From Dyadobacter beijingensis DSM 21582 (GTDB taxonomy: Bacteria; Bacteroidota; Bacteroidia; Cytophagales; Spirosomataceae), in contig NZ_KB907787.1 in NCBI RefSeq assembly GCF_000382205.1, positions 659,176 through 723,175 on the forward strand: DNA of 64,000 bases. Direction: 5' to 3'. The notes under the pieces were generated by a model. It was not told where the DNA came from and searched no databases. It worked only from the letters and a program-made list of their open reading frames with translations. The translations under genes and the position numbers were made by a program. The first letter of the stretch is position 1. Each line of letters starts with the position of its first letter. Shown here one piece after another: positions 1 to 8,873 of the stretch.

Positions 1-1374
1 TTTAGCTTCGGCGAAGCATTTGTGGATCAATTCGAGCATGATCGAAACGGCGGTGGATGCACCCGGGGACGCGCCCAGCAATGCAGCGAGCGAGCCGTCG
101 GCTGCCGTTACCATCTCGGTTCCGAATTCGAGCACGCCGCCCGCCTTCTTATCCTTTTTGATCACCTGCACACGCTGGCCGGCCGTTTCCAGGCTCCAGT
201 CTTCCAGTTGTGCCTCGGGGAAATAGTCTTTCAACGCTTCCAGGCGGTCTTCCGGCGACTGTCTTACCTGGTCGATGAGGTATTTCGTCAGCGGAATGTT
301 GTGCAAACCAGCCGCGATCATCGGTTTGATATTGTTCAGCTTGATCGAAAGCGGCAGGTCGAGGTATGAACCGTTTTTCAAAAATTTAGTGGAAAAACCG
401 GCATATGGGCCAAATAGCAATGCTTTTTTGCCATCGATAATGCGGGTATCGAGGTGAGGGACCGACATCGGCGGCGAACCTACCGAAGCCTTTCCGTACA
501 CTTTCGCCTGGTGTCTTTCAATGATTTCGGGCTTGTTGCAAACCAGCCACTGGCCGCTTACCGGGAAACCTCCGAAACCTTTTCCTTCCGGAATATTCGA
601 TTTTTCGAGCAGGGGCAGCGAACCGCCGCCGGCGCCGATGAAAATGAATTTAGCCTGGATCTTGCTCTCTTTCTTCGTTGCGCGGTCTTTCACGTCGATC
701 TGCCAGGTGTTGTCCTTTCTGCGTTTCAGATCGTCGACCTCGTAGTTGAGGTAGAGATTCACACCGTCCTGTTTTTCGAGATAGTCGAACATCGCCTTGG
801 TCAATGCACCGAAATTGACGTCGGTACCGAGTTCCATGCGGGTAGCGGCAACTTTTTCGTCGGCATTACGGCCGTCCATGACCAGCGGAGCCCAGTTGGC
901 GATCACATCCTTGTCTTCGGTATATTCCATACCCTGGAAAAGGTGGTGGCTCGTAAGAGCCTCGTAACGTTTGCGTAGATACTCCACGTTTTCCTCACCC
1001 CAAACAAAGCTCAGGTGTGGAATGTTGTGGATAAATGTATCAGGTGAATCGATCACCTCATTTTCTACCAGATACGACCAAAACTCCTTCGATACCTCGA
1101 ACGACTCGGCGATCTTGATGGCTTTTTTGGTTTCGATGGAACCGTCGGCGAGTTGCGGCGTATAGTTCAGCTCGCAAAAAGCGGAGTGGCCGGTACCGGC
1201 ATTGTTCCATGGGTCTGAGCTCTCGGCAGTTACGCGGTCCAGACGTTCGAAAACGGAAATGGTAATGGAAGGATTAAGTTTTTTGAGAAGAACCCCGAGC
1301 GTAGCGCTCATAATGCCTGCCCCTATCAAAACCACGTCAGGTGAGCTCGTTTTTGAAGACTTTTTGGTATTCAT
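1..1374 (-). CDS. mqo: Malate:quinone oxidoreductase, 5' part (C-terminus beyond window)
   Basis: Translation of the minus strand from the ATG at 1374 gives about 458 residues without a stop, so the gene runs off the left edge. The family is about 500 residues long, so roughly 40 C-terminal residues are missing. Near the N-terminus is a dinucleotide-binding motif, GAGIMS at residues 18-23, followed by family-typical stretches such as [18 protein letters not shown] and [20 protein letters not shown]. Mqo is an FAD-dependent peripheral membrane enzyme that oxidises malate to oxaloacetate and passes electrons to quinone. It can replace the NAD-linked malate dehydrogenase. The gene is monocistronic on the visible side, because a terminator separates it from the upstream lipoprotein gene. 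Confidence 0.93.
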   Translation of the reverse strand, partial: MNTKKSSKTSSPDVVLIGAGIMSATLGVLLKKLNPSITISVFERLDRVTAESSDPWNNAGTGHSAFCELNYTPQLADGSIETKKAIKIAESFEVSKEFWSYLVENEVIDSPDTFIHNIPHLSFVWGEENVEYLRKRYEALTSHHLFQGMEYTEDKDVIANWAPLVMDGRNADEKVAATRMELGTDVNFGALTKAMFDYLEKQDGVNLYLNYEVDDLKRRKDNTWQIDVKDRATKKESKIQAKFIFIGAGGGSLPLLEKSNIPEGKGFGGFPVSGQWLVCNKPEIIERHQAKVYGKASVGSPPMSVPHLDTRIIDGKKALLFGPYAGFSTKFLKNGSYLDLPLSIKLNNIKPMIAAGLHNIPLTKYLIDQVRQSPEDRLEALKDYFPEAQLEDWSLETAGQRVQVIKKDKKAGGVLEFGTEMVTAADGSLAALLGASPGASTAVSIMLELIHKCFAEAK

Positions 1375-1499
1375 CACGACAAAAAGGAAATATGGTAAGA
1401 AGGCCTAAGCCCGGAAAAGTACAAATTGCTGTTAGATAACAATCGTTCTAACAATATTTGTTTCGAAAATAGTATAATTTCAAAAATAAAAGTTAAGGG

Positions 1500-1507
1500 C
1501 AAATGTA
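1500..1507 (-). promoter_or_regulatory. Candidate -7 promoter box for mqo
   Basis: The minus strand reads TACATTTG, a perfect match to the Bacteroidetes -7 consensus TAnnTTTG, about 126 bases upstream of the mqo start. The nearest upstream TTG is only 16 bases away instead of 19-21, so this is a plausible but imperfect promoter. Confidence 0.4.
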
Positions 1508-1565
1508 AGTTCTTGGCAGGGGGCAATTAAAACTTCCTATGTTGCAAAAGCGGAAGGGTTAAAAA

Positions 1566-1595
1566 GAAAAAGCTGCCCTTGGGAGCAGCTTTTTC
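1566..1595 (-). terminator. Rho-independent terminator of the collagen-like lipoprotein gene
   Basis: An AAAAAGCTGC arm pairs with GCAGCTTTTT around a short loop, with a T-run on the minus strand. It lies 20 bases beyond the stop codon of the lipoprotein gene and insulates it from mqo. Confidence 0.75.
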
Positions 1596-1614
1596 CTGTG
1601 CAATCGGGACACCG

Positions 1615-2211
1615 TTACAGATCGGCGCTTACCGCATCTGAATCTTTAAGATTTAAGGCTTTCACGACCGCGTTGTAATCCTTCCAGTCGATTGCCGCAG
1701 CACGTCTGAACTTTTCTGTTGGTACGATGATCACTCTCACAGCATCCAGGTCTCTTGCCGGTGCGGTAGGGGTGTCGTCAGTCCAGCTGGTCGGTTTGAT
1801 CAACACAAAAAACGTTCTGCCGTTACGCAATGCATAGCGGAAGCTGAACGACGTGGTGTCACCGCTGGCAAATCCAACAGGGCCAGGAATTGACCACCAG
1901 TAGTCTTTGCTTTTGATGTAAACGAAAATACCAGCATTCACCAGCATTGCAGTGTCGGCGGGAGTCATGTTGCTGATACCGAACGAGTAACCGCCGTCAG
2001 ATTCTGTTTTAAGCGGTCCGGTGGTGATGATTTTCGCACCAAGGGCATCTTTTCCGGCAACGCCTGTGTCACCTTTGGGTCCCTGGGGGCCAGCAGGGCC
2101 GGTAGCTCCGTCTTTACCCGCAGGGCCGACGTCACCTTTATCGCCATCGCAGTTTGCCAGTGCTACGCCGACTAGTACAACCCAAGCAAAGAAAATTAAT
2201 CGTTTCAACAT
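1615..2211 (-). CDS. Collagen-like (Gly-X-Y) lipoprotein
   Basis: A 198-residue protein when started at the ATG at 2211. A longer frame to 2406 exists, but only the 2211 start gives a proper signal peptide: a hydrophobic stretch ending in the lipobox LANC, with Cys21 as the lipidation site. Directly after the cysteine, residues 23-55 are eleven uninterrupted Gly-X-Y triplets (GDK GDV GPA GKD and so on), the collagen triple-helix pattern. The remaining 140 residues form an unrecognised globular domain. Inference: an outer-membrane-anchored protein that trimerises through a short collagen-like stalk. Such proteins are frequent in Bacteroidetes and mostly of unknown role. Confidence 0.72.
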   Translation of the reverse strand: MLKRLIFFAWVVLVGVALANCDGDKGDVGPAGKDGATGPAGPQGPKGDTGVAGKDALGAKIITTGPLKTESDGGYSFGISNMTPADTAMLVNAGIFVYIKSKDYWWSIPGPVGFASGDTTSFSFRYALRNGRTFFVLIKPTSWTDDTPTAPARDLDAVRVIIVPTEKFRRAAAIDWKDYNAVVKALNLKDSDAVSADL

Positions 2212-2256
2212 ACTGATCGTTGTTTTGGTTAGAGTATTAGAGTACTTGTTTGCGGA

Positions 2257-2264
2257 CAAATATA
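2257..2264 (-). promoter_or_regulatory. Candidate -7 box for the collagen-like lipoprotein gene
   Basis: The minus strand reads TATATTTG, matching TAnnTTTG, 46 bases upstream of the chosen start at 2211. No TTG lies at the expected -33 distance. The position agrees with the short start rather than the long frame that begins at 2406. Confidence 0.4.
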
Positions 2265-2460
2265 AGGATGAAATTATTTGGCGGTTGAAAAAATCATGCC
2301 TGCGGCAACATGTTGTTATTATTTGTCGTATTAATGCTTTAACCCGAGGCAACGCAATTAAGTAACCTTGCGCTGTTTTGAAATTATTGTATTTTTGTTT
2401 ATTCATAATAGCGTTTCACTTTCCGCGTTGCAATCATTAAAGAGTTTATCGTTTTTATTA

Positions 2461-2475
2461 TACACTAACAGTGTA
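2461..2475. promoter_or_regulatory. Palindrome upstream of the first C25 peptidase gene
   Basis: TACACTAACAGTGTA is a perfect inverted repeat with 6-base arms and a 3-base centre, 27 bases before the ATG at 2502. It could be an operator or part of a 5' UTR hairpin. Nothing ties it to a particular regulator. The rest of 2212-2501 is AT-rich and holds no gene. Confidence 0.35.
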
Positions 2476-2501
2476 AGTTATGCACTATAAAATTTGAGCT
2501 T

Positions 2502-5453
2502 ATGAGATTAAAAAGGTTTACTTCATTCGTCAGTATGCTGGTTCTGGGAGTGTGCTTGTGCATACCCGATGCGTTTTCTCAAAAATGGGGCGGTGCTCAT
2601 GGTAATGAGTGGCTCGCTGGCAAGTATGGCCAGCAATGGGTACGTATCGGTGTAGGTGCAAAAGGCATTCACAGGGTAGCAATTTCGTCGTTGCCAGCGG
2701 CATTTCAATCGGCTGACAAAGCCAAGCTGCAGTTGTGGCACCGTGGCAATCAGGTCGCGATCCTGAAAGCCGACGATACTGAAATTCTTTTTTTCGGGGT
2801 GCCTAATGATGGTGCGTCGGATGAATTGTTATATCGCCTTCCCACTTCCCGGAAGAACCCTTATTTCAGTACTTTCTCCAATGAAAGCGCTTACTTTCTG
2901 ACAATTGGCGCTGAGAATGGTTCGCGTGCGGCAGTGGAAAATACGGCAGTTGATAATGGTGTCGGTGCAACTGAATTTCACAATCAGGTTGAGCTGAAAA
3001 CCTATCAGACCGAGTATACCCATTTTACCTATTATTCAACACGGCCGTCTACTTTCAACAGCTATTTTGAAGATGGTAAAACCGGTACAGGCTCACGACT
3101 CCCGCTCACAACCGGCGCGGCAAGCCCGGTATATGTGACCAACCCTGCGTCCGCGTCGCAGCCCGGGTCAGTAGCGAGTAACTTCAATTTTGCTGCAAAA
3201 AACATATTCGGAGGTTCTATTCCGAAGGTGAAATTGCTTTTGAGCGGAAGAGGTAATGCTGCCCAGGTGCAGGTTAAGGTGGGTAAGACGAGTGCAGCCC
3301 TCAGATCGGTGACGACCGTCAACACATTTGACTTCGGACCCCAGGAAATCAATTTCGACCTTGATCCGTCGGTGGATTATGATGCCAACGGTGGTACATT
3401 CGGATTTCAAAACGTCGTTCCTTCGTCGTGGTTCTCTGTTAGCTACTTTACAGTATCTTACGACCAGACGATCGATGCGCAAGGTTTGAACACATATCAG
3501 TTCAACCTGCCGGCTGCGCCTGACGGCTCCAAATCAAGGGTGCCGATCGCTAATCCGCCTGCGAACCCGCTGTTTTACGATATTTCAAATATCGATAGCC
3601 CCCGCATTATCCAGGGAGCTGCATCCAACCTGATGGTAACACGTAACGGTGCGGCGTTGAACCTGCTCGTTACCAATGCCGCTCAGAACATCAACGTAGC
3701 TGCCGGTAAAATTTCTACCGTAACATTCCAGGAAATCAGTCCTGCGAGCTACAACTACCTGATTATCGCTGCGGATAACCTCGCTGCTTCTGCGCAGGCA
3801 TTTGCAACCTACCGTCAGAGTGGCTCGCCAGGTGTGAAATACGATCCCGTTGTCGTGAAGGTGAAGGACCTGTACAATGAATTCAACTATGGCGAACCAA
3901 GCCCGGTTGCGATTAAAAGATTTGTGGACTACATGATTTCGGATGGCAACAAATCGAAATTCCTGTTGCTGCTCGGCAAATCGATCACCAGACCAGACAA
4001 AGTAGTAAAGGAATTGCCGGATGAAGTGCCAACAGTGGGCTTCCCTGGCTCCGACCTTTTGCTGGTAGACGGTCTGCGCGGTACTCCGGACGACGTTCCT
4101 GCGATCCCGGTTGGCCGTATTTCCGCGCAAACCGATGCAGAAGTAAATGCATACCTGGCGAAGATCCAGGCGTATGAGGCTGAGAAGACCGTCGCATGGA
4201 GAAGAAATGTATTGCACATCAGCGGTGGTAAAGATCTGGGCGAGATCAACCAGTTCGGAGGATATCTGAGCACGATCGGTACAACCGTAGCGAGCTCTCC
4301 GTTCAATGGTAGTGTTACCGCAAAATTGAAAACCCAGGCGGCCGATGTGATCGAAGAATTGAACATTGCCAACGAAATCAACAATACCGGGATGGGGATG
4401 ATCAGCTATTTTGGTCACGGCTCTACCTACCGGACAGATTTGAACCCTGGCTACGTGACTGATCCAGGAAAAGGTTACAACAATACCAAATTCCCTGTGT
4501 TGTTCTACAATGGCTGCGGTGTCAATAATGTTTTCAGTGGTCTTTTTGCTACTACGGTCAATACCAGCTCTTCACGCCCGTTGTCGCTCGACTGGCTGCT
4601 CGCGCCAGGTAAGGGTGCTATCGTGGTGTTCGGAAATACCTGGGATGCATATGCGAGTACTTCCAACGAATATCTGGATCGCCTGTATCCCGTGATCTTC
4701 TCGAAAACGGACAAAGATCGTGGCACCATCGGCCAAATCTTGCAGGATGTTGCATTGCAAACCAAGCTGGCGAAGGGTTATACCTACAATCCCGGACAAA
4801 ACAGCCGCGTGGCTGCGTACTATGACGCCGACCGCGCGAATATCCACCAGGTATTGCTTCAAGGTGACCCGGCGCTGAAAATCCTGATCAACGAAGCACC
4901 GCTGCCGGTCGACCTGATCTATTTCAACGCCAAAACCATTGGCGAAAAAGTGGAACTGACCTGGAAGACTGCTTCGGAACGCAACAACAGCCACTTCATT
5001 ATCGAAAGAAGCTACAATGCTCGTAATTTCGAAGAAGTTGGCCGCGTAGAAGGAAAAGGCGATTCCAATTCAGAAGTAACCTATTCGTTCGTGGATTCCA
5101 AGCCGTTCAGCGGAAGAAGCTACTATCGCTTGAAGCAAGTTGACCTTGACGCCGTAGTGAATGGAAGCATCCAGAAAGGTGAGGAAACGCTGTCGAGAAT
5201 CGTTTCAGTTGAAGTAGACAAAACTGCCGCTATGTCGGTTTCTCCCAACCCGTCTTCGGAATATTTCGAGATCAAACTGGAAGTGCCGACTCAGATCAGC
5301 AAATGGAAGCTGGTAGATGTGAATGGCCGTTTGATCAAAGACAACGGAACGGGAAGCCGCGTGAATCTGACGAATCTTTCACCAGGAGAATACATTGTGG
5401 AGGTTACCACTGTCAATGGTGATAAATACACCAAGAAGGTAATCAAACTGTAA
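2502..5453 (+). CDS. PorU2-like C25 (gingipain-family) cysteine peptidase with T9SS sorting domain
   Basis: 983 residues. A signal peptide ends near DAFSQ, followed by an NEWL...QQWVRIGV segment typical of the N-terminus of PorU2-like proteins. The peptidase C25 domain covers roughly residues 400-790. The catalytic pair is visible as His639 in YFGHGS and Cys672 in YNGCGVNN, 33 residues apart, which is the spacing I recall for the gingipain His-Cys pair. After it comes a Bacteroidetes-typical module (LTWKTASERNNSHF, then YYRLKQVD). The last 70 residues (SVSPNPSS to the terminal KKVIKL) are a type A T9SS C-terminal sorting domain. Expected to be exported by the Sec and T9SS systems to the cell surface. 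It is the upstream member of a tandem pair. Substrate unknown; a sortase-like role is only inferred from family resemblance. Confidence 0.85.
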   Translation: MRLKRFTSFVSMLVLGVCLCIPDAFSQKWGGAHGNEWLAGKYGQQWVRIGVGAKGIHRVAISSLPAAFQSADKAKLQLWHRGNQVAILKADDTEILFFGVPNDGASDELLYRLPTSRKNPYFSTFSNESAYFLTIGAENGSRAAVENTAVDNGVGATEFHNQVELKTYQTEYTHFTYYSTRPSTFNSYFEDGKTGTGSRLPLTTGAASPVYVTNPASASQPGSVASNFNFAAKNIFGGSIPKVKLLLSGRGNAAQVQVKVGKTSAALRSVTTVNTFDFGPQEINFDLDPSVDYDANGGTFGFQNVVPSSWFSVSYFTVSYDQTIDAQGLNTYQFNLPAAPDGSKSRVPIANPPANPLFYDISNIDSPRIIQGAASNLMVTRNGAALNLLVTNAAQNINVAAGKISTVTFQEISPASYNYLIIAADNLAASAQAFATYRQSGSPGVKYDPVVVKVKDLYNEFNYGEPSPVAIKRFVDYMISDGNKSKFLLLLGKSITRPDKVVKELPDEVPTVGFPGSDLLLVDGLRGTPDDVPAIPVGRISAQTDAEVNAYLAKIQAYEAEKTVAWRRNVLHISGGKDLGEINQFGGYLSTIGTTVASSPFNGSVTAKLKTQAADVIEELNIANEINNTGMGMISYFGHGSTYRTDLNPGYVTDPGKGYNNTKFPVLFYNGCGVNNVFSGLFATTVNTSSSRPLSLDWLLAPGKGAIVVFGNTWDAYASTSNEYLDRLYPVIFSKTDKDRGTIGQILQDVALQTKLAKGYTYNPGQNSRVAAYYDADRANIHQVLLQGDPALKILINEAPLPVDLIYFNAKTIGEKVELTWKTASERNNSHFIIERSYNARNFEEVGRVEGKGDSNSEVTYSFVDSKPFSGRSYYRLKQVDLDAVVNGSIQKGEETLSRIVSVEVDKTAAMSVSPNPSSEYFEIKLEVPTQISKWKLVDVNGRLIKDNGTGSRVNLTNLSPGEYIVEVTTVNGDKYTKKVIKL

Positions 5454-5463
5454 TTGTTTTTGC

Positions 5464-5496
5464 AGGGCATGGAGTCATTTCCATGCCCTTACTTTT
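5464..5496 (+). terminator. Terminator between the two C25 peptidase genes
   Basis: Arms AGGGCATGGA (5464-5473) and TCCATGCCCT (5480-5489) form a perfect 10-bp stem with a 6-base loop, followed by TACTTTTTT. It starts 11 bases after the first peptidase gene. The second gene begins 12 bases after the T-run, so it may need its own promoter or read-through. Confidence 0.75.
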
Positions 5497-5507
5497 TTAT
5501 TTAAGCT

Positions 5508-8500
5508 ATGTCACTGAAAGTTTTACGGCATTTACAGTTAATTCTGTTGTTGGGAATCGGGTTTTCCCGGAGCGTTTTTGCGCAATGGGGAGCACCTTAT
5601 ACCAATGAATGGATTGCGTACGATCAGCCCTACGTTAAGCTGAAAGTTTCTCAAAAGGGAATTTATAAAGTACCATTCTCGGCATTGCCCGCAGGTTTTC
5701 CTGTTAACCAGCCCGAAAAACTGCAACTGTGGCATCGGGGTACGCAGGTAGCAATTCTGAGCGCCGTAAACAACGAGATCCTTTTTTACGGCGTGCCCAA
5801 CGACGGTTCGATAGACTCGCTTCTGTACCGGCCGATGAGCAGCCGGATGAACCCCTACACAAGTCTTTACTCCGACGAAAGCTCATACTTCCTCACCGTT
5901 GGAAAAACCAACGGCCTGCGTGCCGAAGCTGTGGGCTCCACCACCGGCGCAGGAACAGTAGCAACCTCACACGTGCGGACGGACGTAACGGCATTTGCCA
6001 ATGAATACTCATTGAGCACGCTGAGCTCTATACGGGCCAGTTTTTTCAACAGCTTTTTCGAAAATGGAGCCAGCAAAACCGGCGTCACAGTGTTGCCGGG
6101 CAAGTCGGTTACTTACAATTTTCAATTGACGAAACGTGCAGCCGGCGGCAAGCCGCTAGTTAAACTAATGGTGCACGGACGCAGCAACAACACCCGGTCA
6201 ATCGAAGTGTATGTTGGTAAGACAGAAGCATCGGCCCGGAAAGTTTCGGCCATAGCGAATGCCAACTTTACCGCGTCGATTTATTCATTTGAACTGGAAG
6301 AGGCCGATCTCGCGGCCGACGGCAGCGGCATATTGCTTCTGAAATCCATCGCATCGGATACCCGCGACCGGTTTTCCCTGGCATACTACACCATTACTTA
6401 TAACCAGGCTACGAGCATAGGCTCGGAAAAAAGCCTGGAATTCAATTTCCCCAAAACAACAGACGCTAGCACACACGTAAAAATTGCCGGAGCCTCGGCG
6501 GGCAGTAAAGTATATGATATTTCAAATGCCGATGTGCCGCGGCTTCTGCCTGGTAACGGCGCCGAGCTGGTTGTACCTCGCGTGAAGGACAAGAACCTGA
6601 CGGTGCTTCTGACCAACGAAACGCTCTCGATTGCGGCTGCCAAAATCTCATCCGTTACGCTTGTCAAGCCCGATGTGAAGAAATACAATTACCTGATCAT
6701 TACCAACCAGACGTTGGAAGACGGCGCCAAAGCATACGCCACTTATCGCGCGTCGGCAGAAGGGGGCTCGTTCGTGCCGCTGGTGATGAAAATAACGGAT
6801 GTTTACGATCAGTTCAACTTCGGCGAGCCGAACCCGGTAGGAATCCGCAGGTTCGTGGATTATATGCTATCCGACAAAAATCTGGATAAGTACCTTTTCC
6901 TGATGGGCAAATCCATCACATTCAATGAACGGATGGTGCGTGAACTCCCCGACGAAGTGCCGACGGTCGGTTTTCCCGGATCGGATATCGTGCTGGTAGA
7001 AGGATTGGCGGGTGCGCCCAGGGAGGTGTCGGCGATCCCAGTCGGGCGTCTTTCAGCTATCACGAATCAGAATGTATACGATTATCTGGCCAAAGTAAAG
7101 GAATATGAGCATGCAGGCAGCCAGGATGTAAGCTGGAAGAAAAACATCCTTCACCTGAATGGAGGCAAGTCGTCTTCAGAAATTACGCAGCTTAAAAACA
7201 TTCTCGCGGGATTGGCGCCACTGGCCGAAAAAGGCTACATCGGGGCAAAAGTGACCCCATTTGTAAAGCAGCAGGGCGTCGGCGAAGTAGAACCGGTGAA
7301 CATTACGCCTGAAATAAATGCCGGCGTAGGGCTTCTGACCTATTTCGGTCACGGCTCGACGACCGTTACCGACCTCGATATCGGCTATATTACCGACGCG
7401 GCACGTGCGTATAACAATCAAGGCAAATACCCGATGTTGTATTTCAATGGATGCGGCGTAGGTAATGTCTTCAGTGCGCGCTTTAATACCAGTCCGTCTT
7501 CTTCCGACCGGATCGCCCTTTCGCTCGACTGGATCATTGCACCCAAACGAGGTACCGTAGCGCTCATTGCCAATACATTTGATACCTACGTTTCTTCAAC
7601 CAGCAACTATCTCGATAAACTATATACGACGCTTTTCCTCGATGCGAATACATCGAAACAGTCGATCGGGAAAATTCAGGTGGAAACAGCCAGACGGATT
7701 TTTGCCAATGGCTACAATTCCTACGATATCGCCAATGTACACCAGGCGCTTCTGCAAGGAGATCCGGCCCTTAAAATGATTTACGTAGCATCACCGGATT
7801 ACTCTGTGGATGCCGACGAGAGCATTACCATTTATTCGGAAGCGCCCGGAAAGAGCATCGAGAAGTCTGCCAACCTGCGTGCGTCGATCGTGATCAAGAA
7901 CCAGGGTAAATACAATACTGACGAAAAGCTGCCGGTTCAGCTGACCTACGTTTTCAAGGACGGTACCAGCGAGACCAAAACGCAAACCGTGGCGGCAATG
8001 CCTTACGAGGATACAATTCAAATTGCATTCCCTAACAAAGGAGCGTTGAAGCTCGTGCAGGTAAGACTGGACCCTGCAAATACGATCGTAGAATTGAATG
8101 AGTCGAATAACGTGGCCGAACTGGTCGTAGACTGGGAGATCGCTAAAAACCAGGAAGTATATCCGGCCGAAAGGGTGAAAGACGTGATCGCACCTGTTTT
8201 GGATGTAACGTTCAACGGGCGGGTGATTCAGGATGGCGAGGAAGTAGGTGCGCAACCGACCATTAAATTTACCCTGACCGACGACCGCCTGATGTCGGCC
8301 GACACAAGCTTGATGGATATTTTTATAAAACCGTGTGCGGATAACAACTGCGATTTCCAGCTTGTTCCCTACAAGGATTTGACGATCAAACAGATTTCCG
8401 ACAAGGCCGTGCAGATTGAATTGAAAACTACATTGGCTGCGGCGGGCATTTATGAAATCCTCGTCAACACGCAGGACAATTCAGGTAATGCCTCGGTCGG

Positions 8501-8816
8501 CCCGTACCAGATCCGTTTTGCGATTGGTGAAGGGGTAGAGGGTATTGAGCTGGTCTGCTCGCCGAATCCCGCAACGGACTACGTGAGGTTCCGGGTGAAA
8601 GGCATCAAGCCGGATGCGGTACAGCAGGTGCGGTATGTGATTTATGATTTGAAAGGTATTCTGCGGGTGGATCAGAGTGTCAAGCCCGCGTCATCTATTT
8701 CTGACTGGTACTGGACACCCAACGCCAGCGCCGGAACCTACATTTACAAGGCTGTGGTAACCAAGACCGATGGCTCAGAACAAACCTTTACAGGAAGGGT
8801 AAATATCATTAAATAA
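5508..8816 (+). CDS. PorU2-like C25 cysteine peptidase, second tandem copy, with CARDB-like domain
   Basis: 1102 residues, colinear with the preceding gene from the signal peptide (ending FAQWG) through the C25 domain. The catalytic pair is His615 in YFGHGS and Cys649 in FNGCGVGN. Unlike its neighbour, it carries a CARDB-like adhesion module after the peptidase (about residues 765-870, ending in TIVELNESNNVAEL), then an Ig-like segment with two close cysteines (KPCADNNCDF). It ends in a T9SS sorting domain starting near CSPNPATDYV. This is a surface or secreted peptidase by the same logic as the first copy. The shared architecture and neighbouring position indicate tandem duplication followed by divergence of the C-terminal modules. 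Confidence 0.85.
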   Translation: MSLKVLRHLQLILLLGIGFSRSVFAQWGAPYTNEWIAYDQPYVKLKVSQKGIYKVPFSALPAGFPVNQPEKLQLWHRGTQVAILSAVNNEILFYGVPNDGSIDSLLYRPMSSRMNPYTSLYSDESSYFLTVGKTNGLRAEAVGSTTGAGTVATSHVRTDVTAFANEYSLSTLSSIRASFFNSFFENGASKTGVTVLPGKSVTYNFQLTKRAAGGKPLVKLMVHGRSNNTRSIEVYVGKTEASARKVSAIANANFTASIYSFELEEADLAADGSGILLLKSIASDTRDRFSLAYYTITYNQATSIGSEKSLEFNFPKTTDASTHVKIAGASAGSKVYDISNADVPRLLPGNGAELVVPRVKDKNLTVLLTNETLSIAAAKISSVTLVKPDVKKYNYLIITNQTLEDGAKAYATYRASAEGGSFVPLVMKITDVYDQFNFGEPNPVGIRRFVDYMLSDKNLDKYLFLMGKSITFNERMVRELPDEVPTVGFPGSDIVLVEGLAGAPREVSAIPVGRLSAITNQNVYDYLAKVKEYEHAGSQDVSWKKNILHLNGGKSSSEITQLKNILAGLAPLAEKGYIGAKVTPFVKQQGVGEVEPVNITPEINAGVGLLTYFGHGSTTVTDLDIGYITDAARAYNNQGKYPMLYFNGCGVGNVFSARFNTSPSSSDRIALSLDWIIAPKRGTVALIANTFDTYVSSTSNYLDKLYTTLFLDANTSKQSIGKIQVETARRIFANGYNSYDIANVHQALLQGDPALKMIYVASPDYSVDADESITIYSEAPGKSIEKSANLRASIVIKNQGKYNTDEKLPVQLTYVFKDGTSETKTQTVAAMPYEDTIQIAFPNKGALKLVQVRLDPANTIVELNESNNVAELVVDWEIAKNQEVYPAERVKDVIAPVLDVTFNGRVIQDGEEVGAQPTIKFTLTDDRLMSADTSLMDIFIKPCADNNCDFQLVPYKDLTIKQISDKAVQIELKTTLAAAGIYEILVNTQDNSGNASVGPYQIRFAIGEGVEGIELVCSPNPATDYVRFRVKGIKPDAVQQVRYVIYDLKGILRVDQSVKPASSISDWYWTPNASAGTYIYKAVVTKTDGSEQTFTGRVNIIK

Positions 8817-8830
8817 TAGTGGAAACGGTA

Positions 8831-8873
8831 TTGAATGGTTAAGGTCGGTAATTCTCTGATTTTAACCATTCAA
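8831..8873. terminator. Shared convergent hairpin overlapping the cyclase stop codon
   Basis: TTGAATGGTTAA (8831-8842) pairs perfectly with TTAACCATTCAA (8862-8873), a 12-bp stem with a 19-base loop. It sits at the convergent ends of the second C25 peptidase gene (stop 8816) and the minus-strand cyclase gene (stop 8839) and includes the last cyclase codons. No long T-run follows on either strand, so the terminator role is inferred. Confidence 0.45.

Noticed and set aside
3062-4418. Long minus-strand frames inside the first C25 peptidase gene (and similar antisense frames in most large genes)
   Set aside because: They are shadows of the real gene in GC-rich codons, without signal peptides, motifs or promoters.
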